Assembly: GCA_905221605.1 (NCBI GenBank)
Contig: CAJNDS010001779.1
Location: forward strand, 377,646 to 441,645
Length of the DNA stretch: 64,000 nt
Reading direction: 5' to 3'
DNA from: Symbiodinium natans
Lineage: Eukaryota; Sar; Dinophyceae; Suessiales; Symbiodiniaceae
The position numbers were made by a program, and so were the translations under genes. The first letter of the stretch is position 1; each line of letters starts with the position of its first letter. The notes under the pieces were generated by a model. That model was given only the letters and a program-made list of their open reading frames with translations, ran no database searches and had not been told where the DNA came from. Positions 10,270 to 20,726 of the stretch are shown in pieces.

Positions 10270-11110
10270 ACCGCGCAACTAAAGCAACTAAAAGCACCTG
10301 CCGCACTATGATATGGAGGCACTGGCACGTAATACTAGTACATGCAACGCGGTGTTGGGCAGTGCGTCTTTTAGGCCCTTCGGCCACTTTGGTGCTGCGA
10401 AGGCCGTTGCCAAGCTGGGGCCATCTCCAGTTTAGAGAGGGCCTGTACCATTACGCGCAGATTCATGGCTGGTGAGTAGTTGGGGTAGCAGAATGAGGAT
10501 AACTTGCAACACTGCCAAAAACTCCGCATGAACCCGCAAGTGTTGGAGACAGTTTCCTAGTTTGAAAAGCTCGGATCTTGATGAACGTAGGGCTCCTTAG
10601 GGCCCTATCATCCCAGAAAGCCATCGAATGCGTAACCCTCCTAGAACCCTTGGCCCCAAAGCCACTAGACCCCAAACTCCAAGCCCCGAGCTCTAAACCC
10701 TAACCCCTAAACCCTGAACCCTCAACACCCTAAACCGCTTAAACCCTAACCCCTACCCCCTAAACCCTAACCCCTAGACCCTAGCTACGCTTCACCCCAG
10801 TGAGGCGAAAGTCGCCAAGCCCGCAGTGAACCGCTCAGCCAGACCTGGGCTGCGAGGGCTTTCTCGGAGGTTGGGGTTTAGGGTTTAGGGTTCAGGGGGG
10901 AAGTCTGTGGTTTAGGGTTTATAGGGTTTGGCCCCCTAAGCCCCTCGGGCTGAACTTGAGCCAGGAGAGATCGACGAAACCGGGCTCCGCACTTTTCGCC
11001 ATATATCTCTGGCGATTTGCAGCGTCTCAAATCATCCCACATGGTTCTGCCATGCTTTGGCAGAATCATCGCAGTTAGACTATATTGATGTGCAATCCTT
11101 ACTTTGCAAG
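10270..11110. other. Spacer downstream of the intronless gene
   Basis: Unique sequence to about 10680, degenerate CCCTAAA units at 10690-10790 and TTTAGGG units at 10876-10925. It includes the 3' flank of the gene ending at 11111. No clear polyadenylation hexamer was identified. Confidence 0.35.
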
Positions 11111-12922
11111 TCAAGCGCTGCATGACGTCCCCGGCGAATCAGAAGGGACGCTGCTTGACGTCGCAGGTGTGGCTGGACCTGTTGGGGCCAACGCGTCGAC
11201 CTCCTTTTCAACGTAGTCATAGCCTTTCCTCTCCAGCCATGCGACCTCGGCTTTCTGTGAATTCCCGAGACCTTCGGACTCTTCGAGGAATCTCCGATCC
11301 TGCTCTGGAAGCCAAGACAGGAAGAGACGATGCTCTTCACGGCTGTAAGGAGAAGATGAGTCTGGCCCTTTGTCCGTGGGCAGCTTCCCAAGGCCAGCTT
11401 GTAAGGCTTGCAGAAAACTATCAGATTTTTTGAAATCAGACTTTCGATTGAATATCTCTTCTCGCCGCAGGTGTTCTTCACCTGCTGTGATGAAACTCTG
11501 AACTTTTCCCTTGCCGACCATCTTGTTAAAGTAATACACTTCCAGGGTGGCACCTTGCTCGACCGCGCGCTCAATGTTCTCAATCCATCGGGACCACCAG
11601 CGGCACCCCCACGGTTTCTCTTCTCCGTACAAGGGGATGCACCAGCATCCTCTTGTGAGGTGAGGCGGCAAACCGTTCGCATCCTCCTTCGGTATTTCGT
11701 CATGGACACCGAAGTGCTCGGAACCCTGAGGCAGGAAGACCACGGCTGCGCTGAGGCCATCTTGACGACTACGCTTCACCAAGGTGTCCCAGGCTGATTC
11801 ATACTTGCCTGGCCAGGAACTCACTGTGTTCCGGCCAGGGATCACGTTGCCCTCGAACACGATCGTCTTCTGGTTCGTGTCCAAGATGGCACGTTGAAGG
11901 GCCTCCTTCCCGGGCCGCTTCAGCTTAGCGATGACTCGGTGGCAGCCGACCCACCTTGCCAGGAGCTCAGGCCAAGAAAGGCAACAACAGGCTCGTCGTT
12001 GGTCCTCCAGGTTGCAACAGAAGCAGCATCCCGCCACCAGTGGAAACAGCCAAAGGAGCACGATCTGCCACACGAAGCCTTTCATGCGGAAGGCCACTGT
12101 CATGGCAGCCGTGCAGATGCAGCTGATGACAAACAAACAGATGTAAAGTAAGTAAAGCGTTTGAGATGGCTCGAAATATTCGGCGTTGGATCGCCCGACG
12201 CCCGCCAGGCTCGGCCGAACAGCTCTGACGCTTTCCATGTCGGCCTGACCTGACCGGGCTGAGCCGTCCATTGCCCCGCATGTGCAGCAGCACAGCAGTG
12301 TTGCTGCCAGGCCAAGCCCTGCAGCCTGTAGCTGGCGCTCCTCTCGGAAAGCCCAGACCGTGCAGAAGATCATGAGTGCCAACAGCAGCGTGGCGACAAC
12401 GGCGAGCATGTACATCATCTCGCTCTTCGTTCGAACCCATGCCCTGTCTACACTTCGGGTCAGTGCTCTGCCCATCTCTCGTTTACGGTCCTCTCGCAGT
12501 ACAGCCTCCCGTAGAGCTGCCGTTTTTTCATCGATGATGAATGTGGCCGCCGCAACATAGAAAGGTCCAAAATCCGTAGAAGTGCACAGGGTTATGCCAG
12601 GTCGTGCGGTTTCGCAAACCCCTCTGATTTCCGCATCATCCCTGAGCCGGACCGACACTTGGAGGTCAGAGGATGCGTCCAACTCGAGGCAGCAGGTGGG
12701 ATACAGCACTTCCCACACATCGGAGTCCTCAAGTTTCACCTCGACTGCATATGCCAGATCGTTTTTGACTCTGCATGTCAACGATTCTGCATGCGATGAG
12801 ACCAGCTCTATCTGCACCGGATCTTCGATAGCTGGTGAGGCCAAGAATGGCTTGTGGCTACTGGGCTCTGCCATGGGCCAAGGCTCTGAAAGTACTTCCG
12901 ATGCTCGAGGGCCATTGTACAT
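11111..12922 (-). CDS. Intronless multi-span membrane protein, 603 aa
   Basis: The only long, convincing open frame. An in-frame TAA lies two codons before the ATG at 12922, so the frame is closed upstream. A second ATG at codon 17 is followed by G and could be used instead. Residues 30-130 are beta-rich and soluble. Four hydrophobic spans are predicted near 169-191, 199-215, 255-278 and 283-303, with cysteine clusters at about 211-215, 299-303 and 312-314. The C-terminal 290 residues look soluble and end in a Ser/Thr/Pro-rich tail. It probably sits in a membrane. No family or catalytic motif is recognised. It has no telomere-like repeats inside, unlike every other gene here, which would fit a retroposed copy of a processed message, although no poly-A relic or target duplication was verified. 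The overlapping frames on both strands are treated as shadows. Confidence 0.85.
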   Translation of the reverse strand: MYNGPRASEVLSEPWPMAEPSSHKPFLASPAIEDPVQIELVSSHAESLTCRVKNDLAYAVEVKLEDSDVWEVLYPTCCLELDASSDLQVSVRLRDDAEIRGVCETARPGITLCTSTDFGPFYVAAATFIIDEKTAALREAVLREDRKREMGRALTRSVDRAWVRTKSEMMYMLAVVATLLLALMIFCTVWAFREERQLQAAGLGLAATLLCCCTCGAMDGSARSGQADMESVRAVRPSLAGVGRSNAEYFEPSQTLYLLYICLFVISCICTAAMTVAFRMKGFVWQIVLLWLFPLVAGCCFCCNLEDQRRACCCLSWPELLARWVGCHRVIAKLKRPGKEALQRAILDTNQKTIVFEGNVIPGRNTVSSWPGKYESAWDTLVKRSRQDGLSAAVVFLPQGSEHFGVHDEIPKEDANGLPPHLTRGCWCIPLYGEEKPWGCRWWSRWIENIERAVEQGATLEVYYFNKMVGKGKVQSFITAGEEHLRREEIFNRKSDFKKSDSFLQALQAGLGKLPTDKGPDSSSPYSREEHRLFLSWLPEQDRRFLEESEGLGNSQKAEVAWLERKGYDYVEKEVDALAPTGPATPATSSSVPSDSPGTSCSA

Positions 12923-12956
12923 TACTTACTTCGTCGACTGCGATCTTGGGAATGAC

Positions 12957-12970
12957 CTGGGAAGATTTTG
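12957..12970 (-). promoter_or_regulatory. Possible splice or trans-splice acceptor
   Basis: Minus strand CAAAATCTTCCCAG ends 34 nt before the first ATG of the 603-codon gene. Dinoflagellate messages receive a spliced leader at such AG sites. Another TTTCAG lies near 13020. Position only; no transcript evidence. Confidence 0.25.
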
Positions 12971-13389
12971 GGTGACTCAGCAGGGGTGTCTATGGAGCCG
13001 AAAAGGTCCCGACGCGCTCTGAAAGTCCAGTTTCGGTACATGTTAGGACAAGAAATTGCTGACTATTACAGTTGCCGGCTTCCCCCTTGTCTTTTGATCT
13101 CCTAGCAGATTCCAGCAGCTTTCGGGAACCAACCTGCGATACGCATCTCTCATCGCTCGATTTTGTGACTGCTTGTTCTTGACCAGGGAGGTCGCTGGTT
13201 TGATGCTGTCGGAAATTAAAGCACAGGTGCCTCATCTACAGTTCAGCTTCCAGGCTCAGAGCCTTGGGGCTTAGGTTCAGGGTATAGCTTACTTCTTCAG
13301 AAACCAAGGGGACAAAAGGTTATACTTCATTATTCCTACTAAGTAGGGAAATACAAAAAAGGTTAAAGTTCAGCTATTGGATAAGTAAG

Positions 13390-13670
13390 TAAGGGTTTAG
13401 GGCTCAGGGTATAGGGTTTTCGGGTTTAGGGTTTAGGGCTAAGGGTTATAGCCTTCGGGTTTACCCTAAACCCTAAGCCCGAAACCCCAAACCCGAAACC
13501 CTAAACCCTAAACCCTAAACCCTTCCAAGCCGCCCATGGGGCGCCGTCTCCGGCATTGACCAAACGGGATCGGCAGTGCTTTCCGGCCTGGAGCGTCTGT
13601 TGCTTCAGTTGTGTTTCGGGTTTAGGGTTTAGGGTTTGGGTTTAGGGTTTAGGGTTTACGGTCCATAGGG
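13390..13670. repeat. Opposed telomere-like blocks with a possible exon
   Basis: TTTAGGG-type units at 13390-13460, CCCTAAA units at 13463-13522 and TTTAGGG again at 13615-13660. The spacer 13530-13610 minus reads TLQAGKHCRSRLVNAGDG and could be an exon. Confidence 0.5.
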
Positions 13671-14110
13671 CTTGTGTCCCCTAAAAGCCTGAACTTGGGT
13701 TTGAGGTAACCTTCTGGTTGAGGAAGGCGCGATGGGTTTAAGTTATGAGCGACATCCGCAGTATAGGCAAGTCTTCTGTCCCAGGCTTCTACCGGCTGCT
13801 ATTGGGAACTGCCTCCTCCCACAAGAGCTCAGCAACATCAAGAAACAAACCTCCAAGCATTGCTGCCCCGTGCCTCCTCAGCCATGAAAACTATAGGGGC
13901 CCCGGTGCAACCCTAATATCCCTAAACCCTCAACCCTAAACCCTCAACCCTCAACCCTAAACGCTAAACCTGAAGCAGGCTTGTGGGTTTAAGTCGGCTC
14001 CCTCCCTGAGGCGTCCGCAGGAAGCCAAACATCAGTGCAAGGGGGCGATAGGCCAGGTCCTGCTGGTGATCACAGAGCCCAAACCCTAGTTAAGGCTGAG
14101 GTTTGGGGTT
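13671..14110. other. Unique spacer, no gene confirmed
   Basis: A 64-codon plus frame (13745-13939) has no motif and ends in repeats. The rest is unique DNA. Confidence 0.3.
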
Positions 14111-14224
14111 TACTTGGAGGTTCATGGGTACTAGAACTAGGGTTACAGTACAAGTCTCCTCAGTAAGGTTATAGCCAAAGATACCCTACTTCTAATCCTA
14201 CTGATAAGCATGAACCTCCAAGTA
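14111..14224. mobile_element. Inverted-repeat element, family A
   Basis: Perfect 16-bp arms TACTTGGAGGTTCATG (14111-14126) and its reverse complement (14209-14224). 114 nt, non-coding. Confidence 0.85.
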
Positions 14225-15536
14225 GGGTTAAAGGGTTTACGGCCCATCTTTGAACCCAAAGCCCTAGTTACGTAGTTTGGCAATATGATAACACCCGTAA
14301 ATGCAGGAACATGCCTTTACACCAATGGTCAGTTCTGCAAATCATGGTCCCTTTTTTGGGGTGCCCGTGTTAGCGGATCTCTAAATACCATTTCAAGTCA
14401 AAACTCGCAAAACCCTCAACCCCAAACATAATTTAGCTCGCAGCTGCCGCTTTACTGTCTAGTCAAGGGCGTAGGGTTGAGGTTCAGGGTCCAGGGTTCA
14501 AACCAATGCTTTTCAGTGCAACTGTTTGGCGCCTGGCAACCCTAAACTCTAAACCCTGCAAACCCTTAACACCAGAATCCCTAAACCACTAACCCCTAAA
14601 CCCGAAACCCCAAATCCCCATCCCATAGGCCAAAGTCATAAACCTAAGCCCCGAAACCCCAAACCCCAAAAAACCTCGCAAACTGTCTTATGCGTTGACG
14701 CTTCGAGGACTCGAAGATCACCCGACAAGGGATGGTCGGAAAGCCAAAAGCCTCCCTGAACCCTGAACCCCACTTTGGAGTCGATCCTGACAAAAAAGGC
14801 ATACTTCTGGATATAAGTAGGCTATAATAGGAACCCAGAATCCAAAACATGCATTAAAGTACACTAACACCCCCCCCCCCCCTTCCCCCCAGTCGGTGCT
14901 TGATTTCGTTCTTGTCGGCTTAGGGCTGTCCGAGTTTTAGGGGTTTTAGGGGCTTCTTTCAGGGTTCTTTGAAGGTTTTTAGGTTCCTTTTGTTGGTAGG
15001 GTTTAGGGGGTTTAGTTGAGTTGTTTTGGCTTAGGGCTTATAGGATGCTTGGGATGCTTGCGACGCCCGGAGGAGGAGGGAATCCAAGCTGTGGAGTCCC
15101 ATGCGTGGGTTTCTTGCGTCCAAGGATCTTGAAACCCTAAACCCTAAACCCCAAACCCTAAACCCTAAACCCTAAGAGTTTAAGTGCCTAAGAAGATATC
15201 CAGGTCCAGGAATATCTGTGTCGTGGTACCGGAACCTACCCTAAACCCTAAAACCCTAAAACCCTCAAAGCCTCAAACCCTCAAACCCTAAAACCCTCAA
15301 ACCCTCAAACCCTAAACCCAAAACCCAAAACCCTAAACCCTAGTACCTTTAGAGCACCAAAAAAGGCCGAAACCAACGCTCCTGTGGCAGCTTCAGGTCC
15401 ATAGACACCCAGCTGCCGTCCTGGCCGAATTTGGGCATTTCGGGTTACTTAGGGCTAAACCCGGTTCGTCGCCGAAGCCCGACAAACACTCTTCGTCGAC
15501 TTTACAAATGCCAGAGCCGGCTTGGCAAATCTAAAC
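14225..15536. other. Unique DNA with degenerate repeats and possible exons
   Basis: Degenerate telomere-like stretches at 14400-14650, 14930-15010, 15130-15175 and 15237-15340 (partly CCCTAAAA octamers). Minus-strand segments near 15044-15120 (GFKILGRKKPTHGTPQLG), 15385-15450 (KFGQDGSWVSMDLKLP) and 15465-15535 (GICKVDEECLSGFGDE) are coding-like but unlinked. They may be downstream exons of gene 2. Confidence 0.35.
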
Positions 15537-15635
15537 GCTAAACCCTAAACCCTAAACCCTAAACCCTAAACCCTAAACCCTAAACCCTAAACCCTAAACC
15601 CTAAACCCTAAACCCTAAACCCTAAACCCTAAACC
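15537..15635 (+). repeat. CCCTAAA array
   Basis: About 14 clean heptamers. A second array lies at 16050-16103. The 15636-16049 interval shows no gene. Confidence 0.9.
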
Positions 15636-16148
15636 GCCCGCACGCTGGCTCATTTCCCAAGGAAGCCAGAGTGCTGAGATAAGAAGAGGGCCCAGGGCTT
15701 TCAGGGCCCTAAACCCTAAGCCCTAAGCCCTAAACCCTAAACCCCAAAAATCCCTGAGCCTAATTCCGACGGCAATCCCCAACCCCGGGTTTATGAAGGC
15801 CCACAGGACGCCACTGAACTTGGTCCTTATAAGTCAGGTCACACTCACCATACAGAAAAGGTTCTAACCATAGTTCTCCTACCTATCACGCTTTTCTTCT
15901 AAGTTCCCCGTGACCCTTCAAGTAGTTGACCCCGCAATTGAAGGTTAAGCGCTTTGGGGTGGTTACAGGGCGTGTACACAGGCTGTTGAAGATGTATAGC
16001 AGGGCTGTCAGTTCACCCTACGTACGCCACATTCGGGGTGCCTTATTCTCCCTAAACCCTAAACCCTAAACCCTAAACCCTAAACCCTAAACCCTAAACC
16101 CCAAGGCTTCGGGGATGGACCCTGAGCTGCTATCAAGATCCTTGTATA

Positions 16149-16275
16149 CTACTATTTGCTTTAAGAACCCCCCCCCCAAAAAAAAAAAAAAACGCAAAAA
16201 GAATCATCCCTACATTAACCTTAGAAAGGAAAGTTTTTTTTTTTTTTTTTTGGGGGGGGGTTCTTAAGCAAGTAG
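16149..16275. mobile_element. Inverted-repeat element, family B
   Basis: Ends CTACTATTTGCTTTAAGAACC and GGTTCTTAAGCAAGTAG pair. The arms then continue as C9A14 and T17G8 runs, so nearly the whole element can fold. A related element is at 62828-62940. Confidence 0.75.
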
Positions 16276-16744
16276 AGTTGCACCGTTTAAACGGTTGGCC
16301 TCCAAGTAAAGGCTCAATGGGCTCCCTTTCACGTTCAGACTTCAAAAGACTAGGGTCTAGGGTTTAGTTTAGGGTTTCGGGTTTCGGTTTCGGGTTTCGG
16401 GTTTCGGGTTTAGGGTTTCGGGTTTAGGGTTAGCCTCAAGAATCCTAAACCCAGCCACCCTAACGTGAGTTTGGTACAGCAGTAGTATTAACAGTTGCAG
16501 CGTTCAATCAGAAAACGAGCCGTTTTTAACGGCAGGAGACAGCGCAGACCCTATATCCTGTAACCCTGGCCCTGAAACCCAAACCCCCGGAGCCTTAAAA
16601 GCTTACGCCCTAAACCCCCAAACCCAAAACCCGACCCCACAAGAGTAATTGCATCCAACGCTAACTCCTCTAACGCTGAATCCTAACCCTCAGCTAGAAC
16701 GCAGTACTGTACCCTAAACCCTAAACCCTAAACCCTAAACAGTC

Positions 16745-16792
16745 CGGCAGCTGCTGGCAGTTCTCGCGATAGTAGTCCCACATGAACAAGGC
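16745..16792 (-). CDS. Probable downstream exon of gene 2
   Basis: Sixteen codons, ALFMWDYYRENCQQLP, after GGTTGCCAG and before CCG|GACT (GA donor). Codon choice and composition look strongly coding. Strand and phase 0 fit the membrane-protein gene upstream, but the exons linking it to 19015 are not established. Confidence 0.5.
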
Positions 16793-16975
16793 CTGGCAAC
16801 CGTTTAGGGTTTAGGGTTTAGGGTTTAGGCTTGAGGGTTGAGGGTTGAGGGTTGAGGGTTTAGGGTAGTTTTAGGTGTCCTAGCTAGTACGGCATCTTAG
16901 AACAAGAACCCCCCCCCTGCCCCAAACGCCCAGATTGGGATTGAAATCCAAGCACATCGTTGAAGCCTGCGTCTT

Positions 16976-17071
16976 GGTCCTCCCTCCCTCCCTCCCTCCC
17001 TCCCTCCCTCCCTCCCTTGCTCCCTCGCTCCCTTCCTCCCTCACTCCCTTCCTCCCTCTCTCTCTCTCTCT

Positions 17072-17108
<37 letters not shown>
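16976..17108 (+). repeat. Pyrimidine tract (TCCC)n then (TC)n
   Basis: About 130 nt of uninterrupted pyrimidine, first CCCT tetramers then CT dinucleotides. The mirror symmetry would allow triplex DNA. The charged ERER-type frames across it are artefacts. Confidence 0.85.
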
Positions 17109-17112
<4 letters not shown>

Positions 17113-17858
17113 CTCTTGGCGATGCAGGCCAACTCCCCATCAAAGCTGCGTGGCTGTCAAGTACCTTTAATGAAGTGCCATCTTTGAAGATAGATGTGTG
17201 GCAAATGATATAGCTTCCATATGTGGCAAATGATGCAGCTTCCGTGATTTTGTATTCCCATACATTCCCCCTAAGCCTTAAATCATAGGCGCTGAAAGCT
17301 GTTGCATGTACAACAACTGACCCTGGTCTGATTGTCAGCTTCACTCCAGCTTCATATCACCGAGGAGGTCCAGGCAGATCTGATATGAGATCACTTGATC
17401 AATCCCATCTGCATGGGCCGAGCTGTTGACCACTAAAGGCAGGCAAGGAGATTGCGGCGTCTGAAGTGGACATGATGATGCAAGTACGGCGGGCTGTTGA
17501 AAGTCCTGCACAGAAGCCTTGTGGAGGGGGTTGATGGGGGTTGGTGGGTGGGGGTTGGTGCGGGTGTGGGGGTGCTTGGGTAGGTTGGGGGGGGGGGGGG
17601 GGGGGATTTGGATTCGAGGCCCATCAGGTTTGAACTAATTTAAATTAAAGGGATCTTCATCCCTGAACCGTAAGACTTAACCCACTCTGCACCCGAATCC
17701 CAAAATTCCCCAAAACCCTAAACCGTCTGATAAAAACTAGCTCAACTTGCTTGACAACGAAGATCCTGATGGACCCGTGGAAGCAGAACAGAACCAACAG
17801 ACATTAAGCACATTCCTGAGCCCTGAAGCACCCCCCCCCCCCTGAACAAAAAGCACCC
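17109..17858. other. Unique spacer, no gene confirmed
   Basis: Contains a GGGTTGGTG-rich stretch and G tract at 17525-17605 and a C tract at 17830-17842. No joined coding segment was found. Confidence 0.3.
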
Positions 17859-17971
17859 TACTTGGAGGTTCATTCGTATCTAGAAGTAGGGTCATAAGTA
17901 CCGTAACTAAAATATAACAGTCGTGACCATACTTATAACCCTACTTATGAGTATCCTTGAACCTCCAAGTA
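17859..17971. mobile_element. Inverted-repeat element, family A
   Basis: Arms TACTTGGAGGTTCA and TGAACCTCCAAGTA. 113 nt. Confidence 0.8.
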
Positions 17972-18009
17972 CGGCCCCAAGCCCCTAAACCCTAAACCCT
18001 AAACCGCGG

Positions 18010-18075
18010 CCTGCAGCATCACAACAAAGCCGAAGCGCCAAGGAACACAAAGCAGCAGCTTCTTACAACCTCGGA
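18010..18075 (-). CDS. Possible hydrophobic exon of gene 2
   Basis: Minus strand after CTCCGAG reads either VVRSCCFVFLGASALL or CKKLLLCVPWRFGFVV, both membrane-like. It would follow the exon candidate at 18648-18677, but the frame is not decided. Confidence 0.3.
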
Positions 18076-18235
18076 GAGTAGGGTTTTAGGGTTTAGGCTT
18101 TTAGGGTTTCGGGTTTCGGGTCTGAGGTTTAAGGCTTAGTGGTCTACATGAAATACGTACTCCACATTCCTCTAGTCCCTACTCAGGTACGTGGACCACA
18201 AGCCCTTTTAGAGTTCATGTATGACCCATCCTCCG

Positions 18236-18262
18236 CACACGCACACACACACACACACACAG
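18236..18262. repeat. (CA)n microsatellite
   Basis: Dinucleotide run followed by a C/CT-rich stretch to 18330. The 18076-18420 interval has no gene. Confidence 0.8.
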
Positions 18263-18419
18263 GGCAGGGTCTTCTACCTCCCTCCTCGCCCCTCCCCCTC
18301 CCCCTCCTCGCCCCTCCCCCTCCCCCCCCGAAATCAGCTGCGGAGAACCTTGCCTTGGTAAGCAGTGCCGCTAAACCTCAAACCCCTAAACCTTAAGTGT
18401 CTAAAAGATCCCACCCTCT

Positions 18420-18627
18420 CCCTAAACCCTAAACCCTAAACCCTAAACCCTAAACCCTAAACCCTAAACCCTAAACCCTAAACCCTAAACCCTAAACCCT
18501 AAACCCTAAACCCTAAACCCTAAACCCTAAACCCTAAACCCAAAACCCTAAAACCCTAAACCCTAAACCCTAAACCTAAACCCTAAAACCCTAAACCTAA
18601 ACCCCTAAACCCTAAACCCTAAACCAA
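18420..18627 (+). repeat. Long CCCTAAA array
   Basis: About 208 nt, homogeneous on the left and drifting to CCCTAAAA/CCTAAA variants on the right. Its position implies it lies in an intron of gene 2. Confidence 0.9.
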
Positions 18628-18647
18628 CCCTCAGCACCGGGCGAACC

Positions 18648-18677
18648 CAGCTCTTGCGCGATGTAGCGCTGCAGCGC
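18648..18677 (-). CDS. Possible exon after gene 2 exon F
   Basis: After CAATGAG reads ALQRYIAQEL in phase 0, as exon F requires (GC donor there). The 3' boundary is uncertain; the frame stays open for LGSPGAE. Confidence 0.4.
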
Positions 18678-19014
18678 CTCATTGGGGGGAGCCGGGGGGG
18701 GGGGGGGGGGCAGGGGGTACAGGAGTCCGGTTTGTTGTTTTTTGCTTTCTTTTGTTTGTTTTTTTGGGGGAAGTATAGGGTTTAGGGTGTAGGGTTAGGG
18801 GGGTGTTCGGGTGTTTATTTTTCTGTTTCTTTTTTAAATTTATTTTTGAGGGGGGGGGGGGAAGTATAGGGTTTAGGGTGTAGGGTTAGGGGGGTTAGGG
18901 TATAGGGGTTTAGAGGTGACAGGGGTCCCAGGCGCTCTCGGGGTGTATGGGGGAGTTAGGGCATAGGACTTCAGAAGGGCTGTGGCTTGGGGAGGATTCA
19001 GGGTTGCGAGATGC

Positions 19015-19065
19015 CTGCGCATCGGTCTCCTTCTCGATGGGCTCCGTGTCGAAGTTCGGCAGGTC
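19015..19065 (-). CDS. Gene 2, exon F
   Basis: Seventeen codons, DLPNFDTEPIEKETDAQ, acidic. Acceptor GTGCAG|GACCT, donor CAG|GCATC (GC type). The five bases opening this exon (GACCT) also open the preceding intron. Confidence 0.65.
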
Positions 19066-19432
19066 CTGCACTCGCAGCCCGAGACTGGGGCCAAATACCC
19101 TCAACCCTGAACCCTGAACCCGAAACCCCAAACCCTAAACCCTAAACCCGAAACCCCTGAACCCCTGAACCCCTAAACCCTTAAACCTCTGAAGGAGCCC
19201 CGGGGAAACGGAGCAGCCCCCACCCTTCGGGGAACCCCGAACCCAAGACCCTAAGCCCTTCGTTTCAAGGGCCCTGAGCATGTGGGTTTAGGGTTTAGGG
19301 TTTAGGGGTCCCTATACTACTATGATGCCCTACTAAGGTATATGGGTTTAGGGTGGAAATATCGGGACCTTATACATATACAAGCCATAAACCCTCTTAG
19401 AGTTCATACTTCGTCCCCCCCCCCCCAAGGTC

Positions 19433-19486
19433 CTCAATGTTTGACATGATGTGTTTCGTCACAGTGGAGGAGAAGCGGTGGAATAC
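19433..19486 (-). CDS. Gene 2, exon E
   Basis: Eighteen codons, VFHRFSSTVTKHIMSNIE, between GCTGCCAG|GTA and GAG|GACCT (GA donor). It follows the VLDVDEM end of exon D directly in phase 0. Confidence 0.7.
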
Positions 19487-19555
19487 CTGGCAGCGCCACG
19501 ACTCGGTATGGTCAGCCTTCAAGATGATGGTCTCTGTAATGGGGTCCTTGTTACC

Positions 19556-19662
19556 CTAAGCCCTCAAAACCCTAAACCCTAAACCCTAAACCCTAAACCC
19601 TAAACCCTAAACCCTAAACCCTAAACCCTAAACCCTAAACCCTAAACCCTAAACCCTAACCC
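19556..19662 (+). repeat. CCCTAAA array
   Basis: About 14 units in the intron between gene 2 exons D and E. Confidence 0.9.
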
Positions 19663-19679
19663 TAAGCCCCACTACAAAG

Positions 19680-20180
19680 ATGATGGTCTCTTTTGGGGTC
19701 CTTGTCATACGGCGGCCCCTTCTGTTTAGGGCGCAACATTGTTGCGATGTCGCGCAACCGTCCAGATACCGATCCTGGCACCCTTCCCCACTTCTGAGGG
19801 CGGCGCGAGGACAAAAACAGCACAAGGGAAGTGCAACTGTGCAACGCGTGCAGACATGAACATTGGCATCTCGTGGCATATGCCAGCGTGCGCTTGCGCG
19901 CCCCTTGCGAAACTCAACGAGGCAGCATCAACAGCTTCCCTACGCCTGAGGGCGGCGCGAGGATACCACAAAACAGGACTGAAATTTCCAGAAGTGACCA
20001 TACGGTTGCTTTCGGAGAAATCTGGTGCTTAAACGTTGCTCCGCAAAATGACCCTAAACCCAAAAACCCCCAAACCTCCAGAACTACCCTTTGCTCACGG
20101 GTTTCTAAACCCTCAGCCCCCCTAAACTCGAGGGCGCAGGCTGAGTTGGGAGCAAGAGTTGTGTCTGTTTGAGACATGTC
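19680..20180. other. Intron DNA with an 18-nt direct repeat
   Basis: CTGAGGGCGGCGCGAGGA occurs at 19794-19811 and 19946-19963. Overlapping short frames on both strands (60-113 codons) contain this repeat and are not called genes, since the interval lies between joined gene 2 exons. Confidence 0.45.
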
Positions 20181-20382
20181 CAGCGGCTAAACCCCAAAAA
20201 CCCTAAACCCGAAAAACTAAACCCTAAAAACCAAACCCTAAACCCCAAAACCTAAACCCTAAGCCCTAAACCCCATCCGCACGCCGCCGAGTTTTCGCTC
20301 GGACAAGAAACACACGCCCGAACCCTAAACCCTAAACCCTAAACCCTAAACCCTAAACCCTAAACCCTACTTGGCTGCTGAC

Positions 20383-20439
20383 CATCTCGTCCACGTCGAG
20401 TACGAAGGCCAAGGCCAAGGAGTTCACAATCAAATCCAC
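20383..20439 (-). CDS. Gene 2, exon D (hydrophobic, DxDE motif)
   Basis: Nineteen codons, VDLIVNSLALAFVLDVDEM, a membrane segment ending in an acidic DVDEM. Acceptor ATAAG|GTGG, donor ATG|GTCAGC (GT). I recall this N-ALAF-DxDE pattern from large dinoflagellate membrane proteins of unknown function; that is memory, not a search. The first 23 bases of the exon recur in the upstream intron. Confidence 0.8.
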
Positions 20440-20440
20440 C

Positions 20441-20646
20441 TTATAATCCCTTAAAGGGTGTATAACTATATATATATATATACGCTATATAATCCCTTGA
20501 AGGGTATATAACTATATATATATATATATATAGGAGTTCACAATCAAATCCACCTCTTGGCTTGCTGTTGGTTAGTAGGGAATGAGGTACCCTATATAAT
20601 CCCTTAAAGGGTATATAACTATATATATATATATAAAAATACAAAA

Positions 20647-20689
<43 letters not shown>

Positions 20690-20726
20690 ATATGTATATA
20701 AATATATATACGGATCAAATCCACCT
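20441..20726. repeat. Tandem copies of an intron 3' end plus AT repeats
   Basis: Three blocks of AATCCCTT(A/G)AAGGGT(A/G)TATAACTATATATA begin near 20445, 20491 and 20597, followed by (TA)n. Copies of the exon D start (plus-strand GGAGTTCACAATCAAATCCA) lie at 20532-20554, and a shorter one (ATCAAATCCACCT) at about 20714-20726. Confidence 0.8.

Noticed and set aside
11111-12922. Plus-strand and alternate minus-strand frames over the 603-codon gene (for example 226-, 157- and 146-codon frames)
   Set aside because: Shadows of the main frame; no hydrophobic or domain pattern of their own.
16880-17344. ERERER frame of 154 codons
   Set aside because: Translation of the (TC)n tract.
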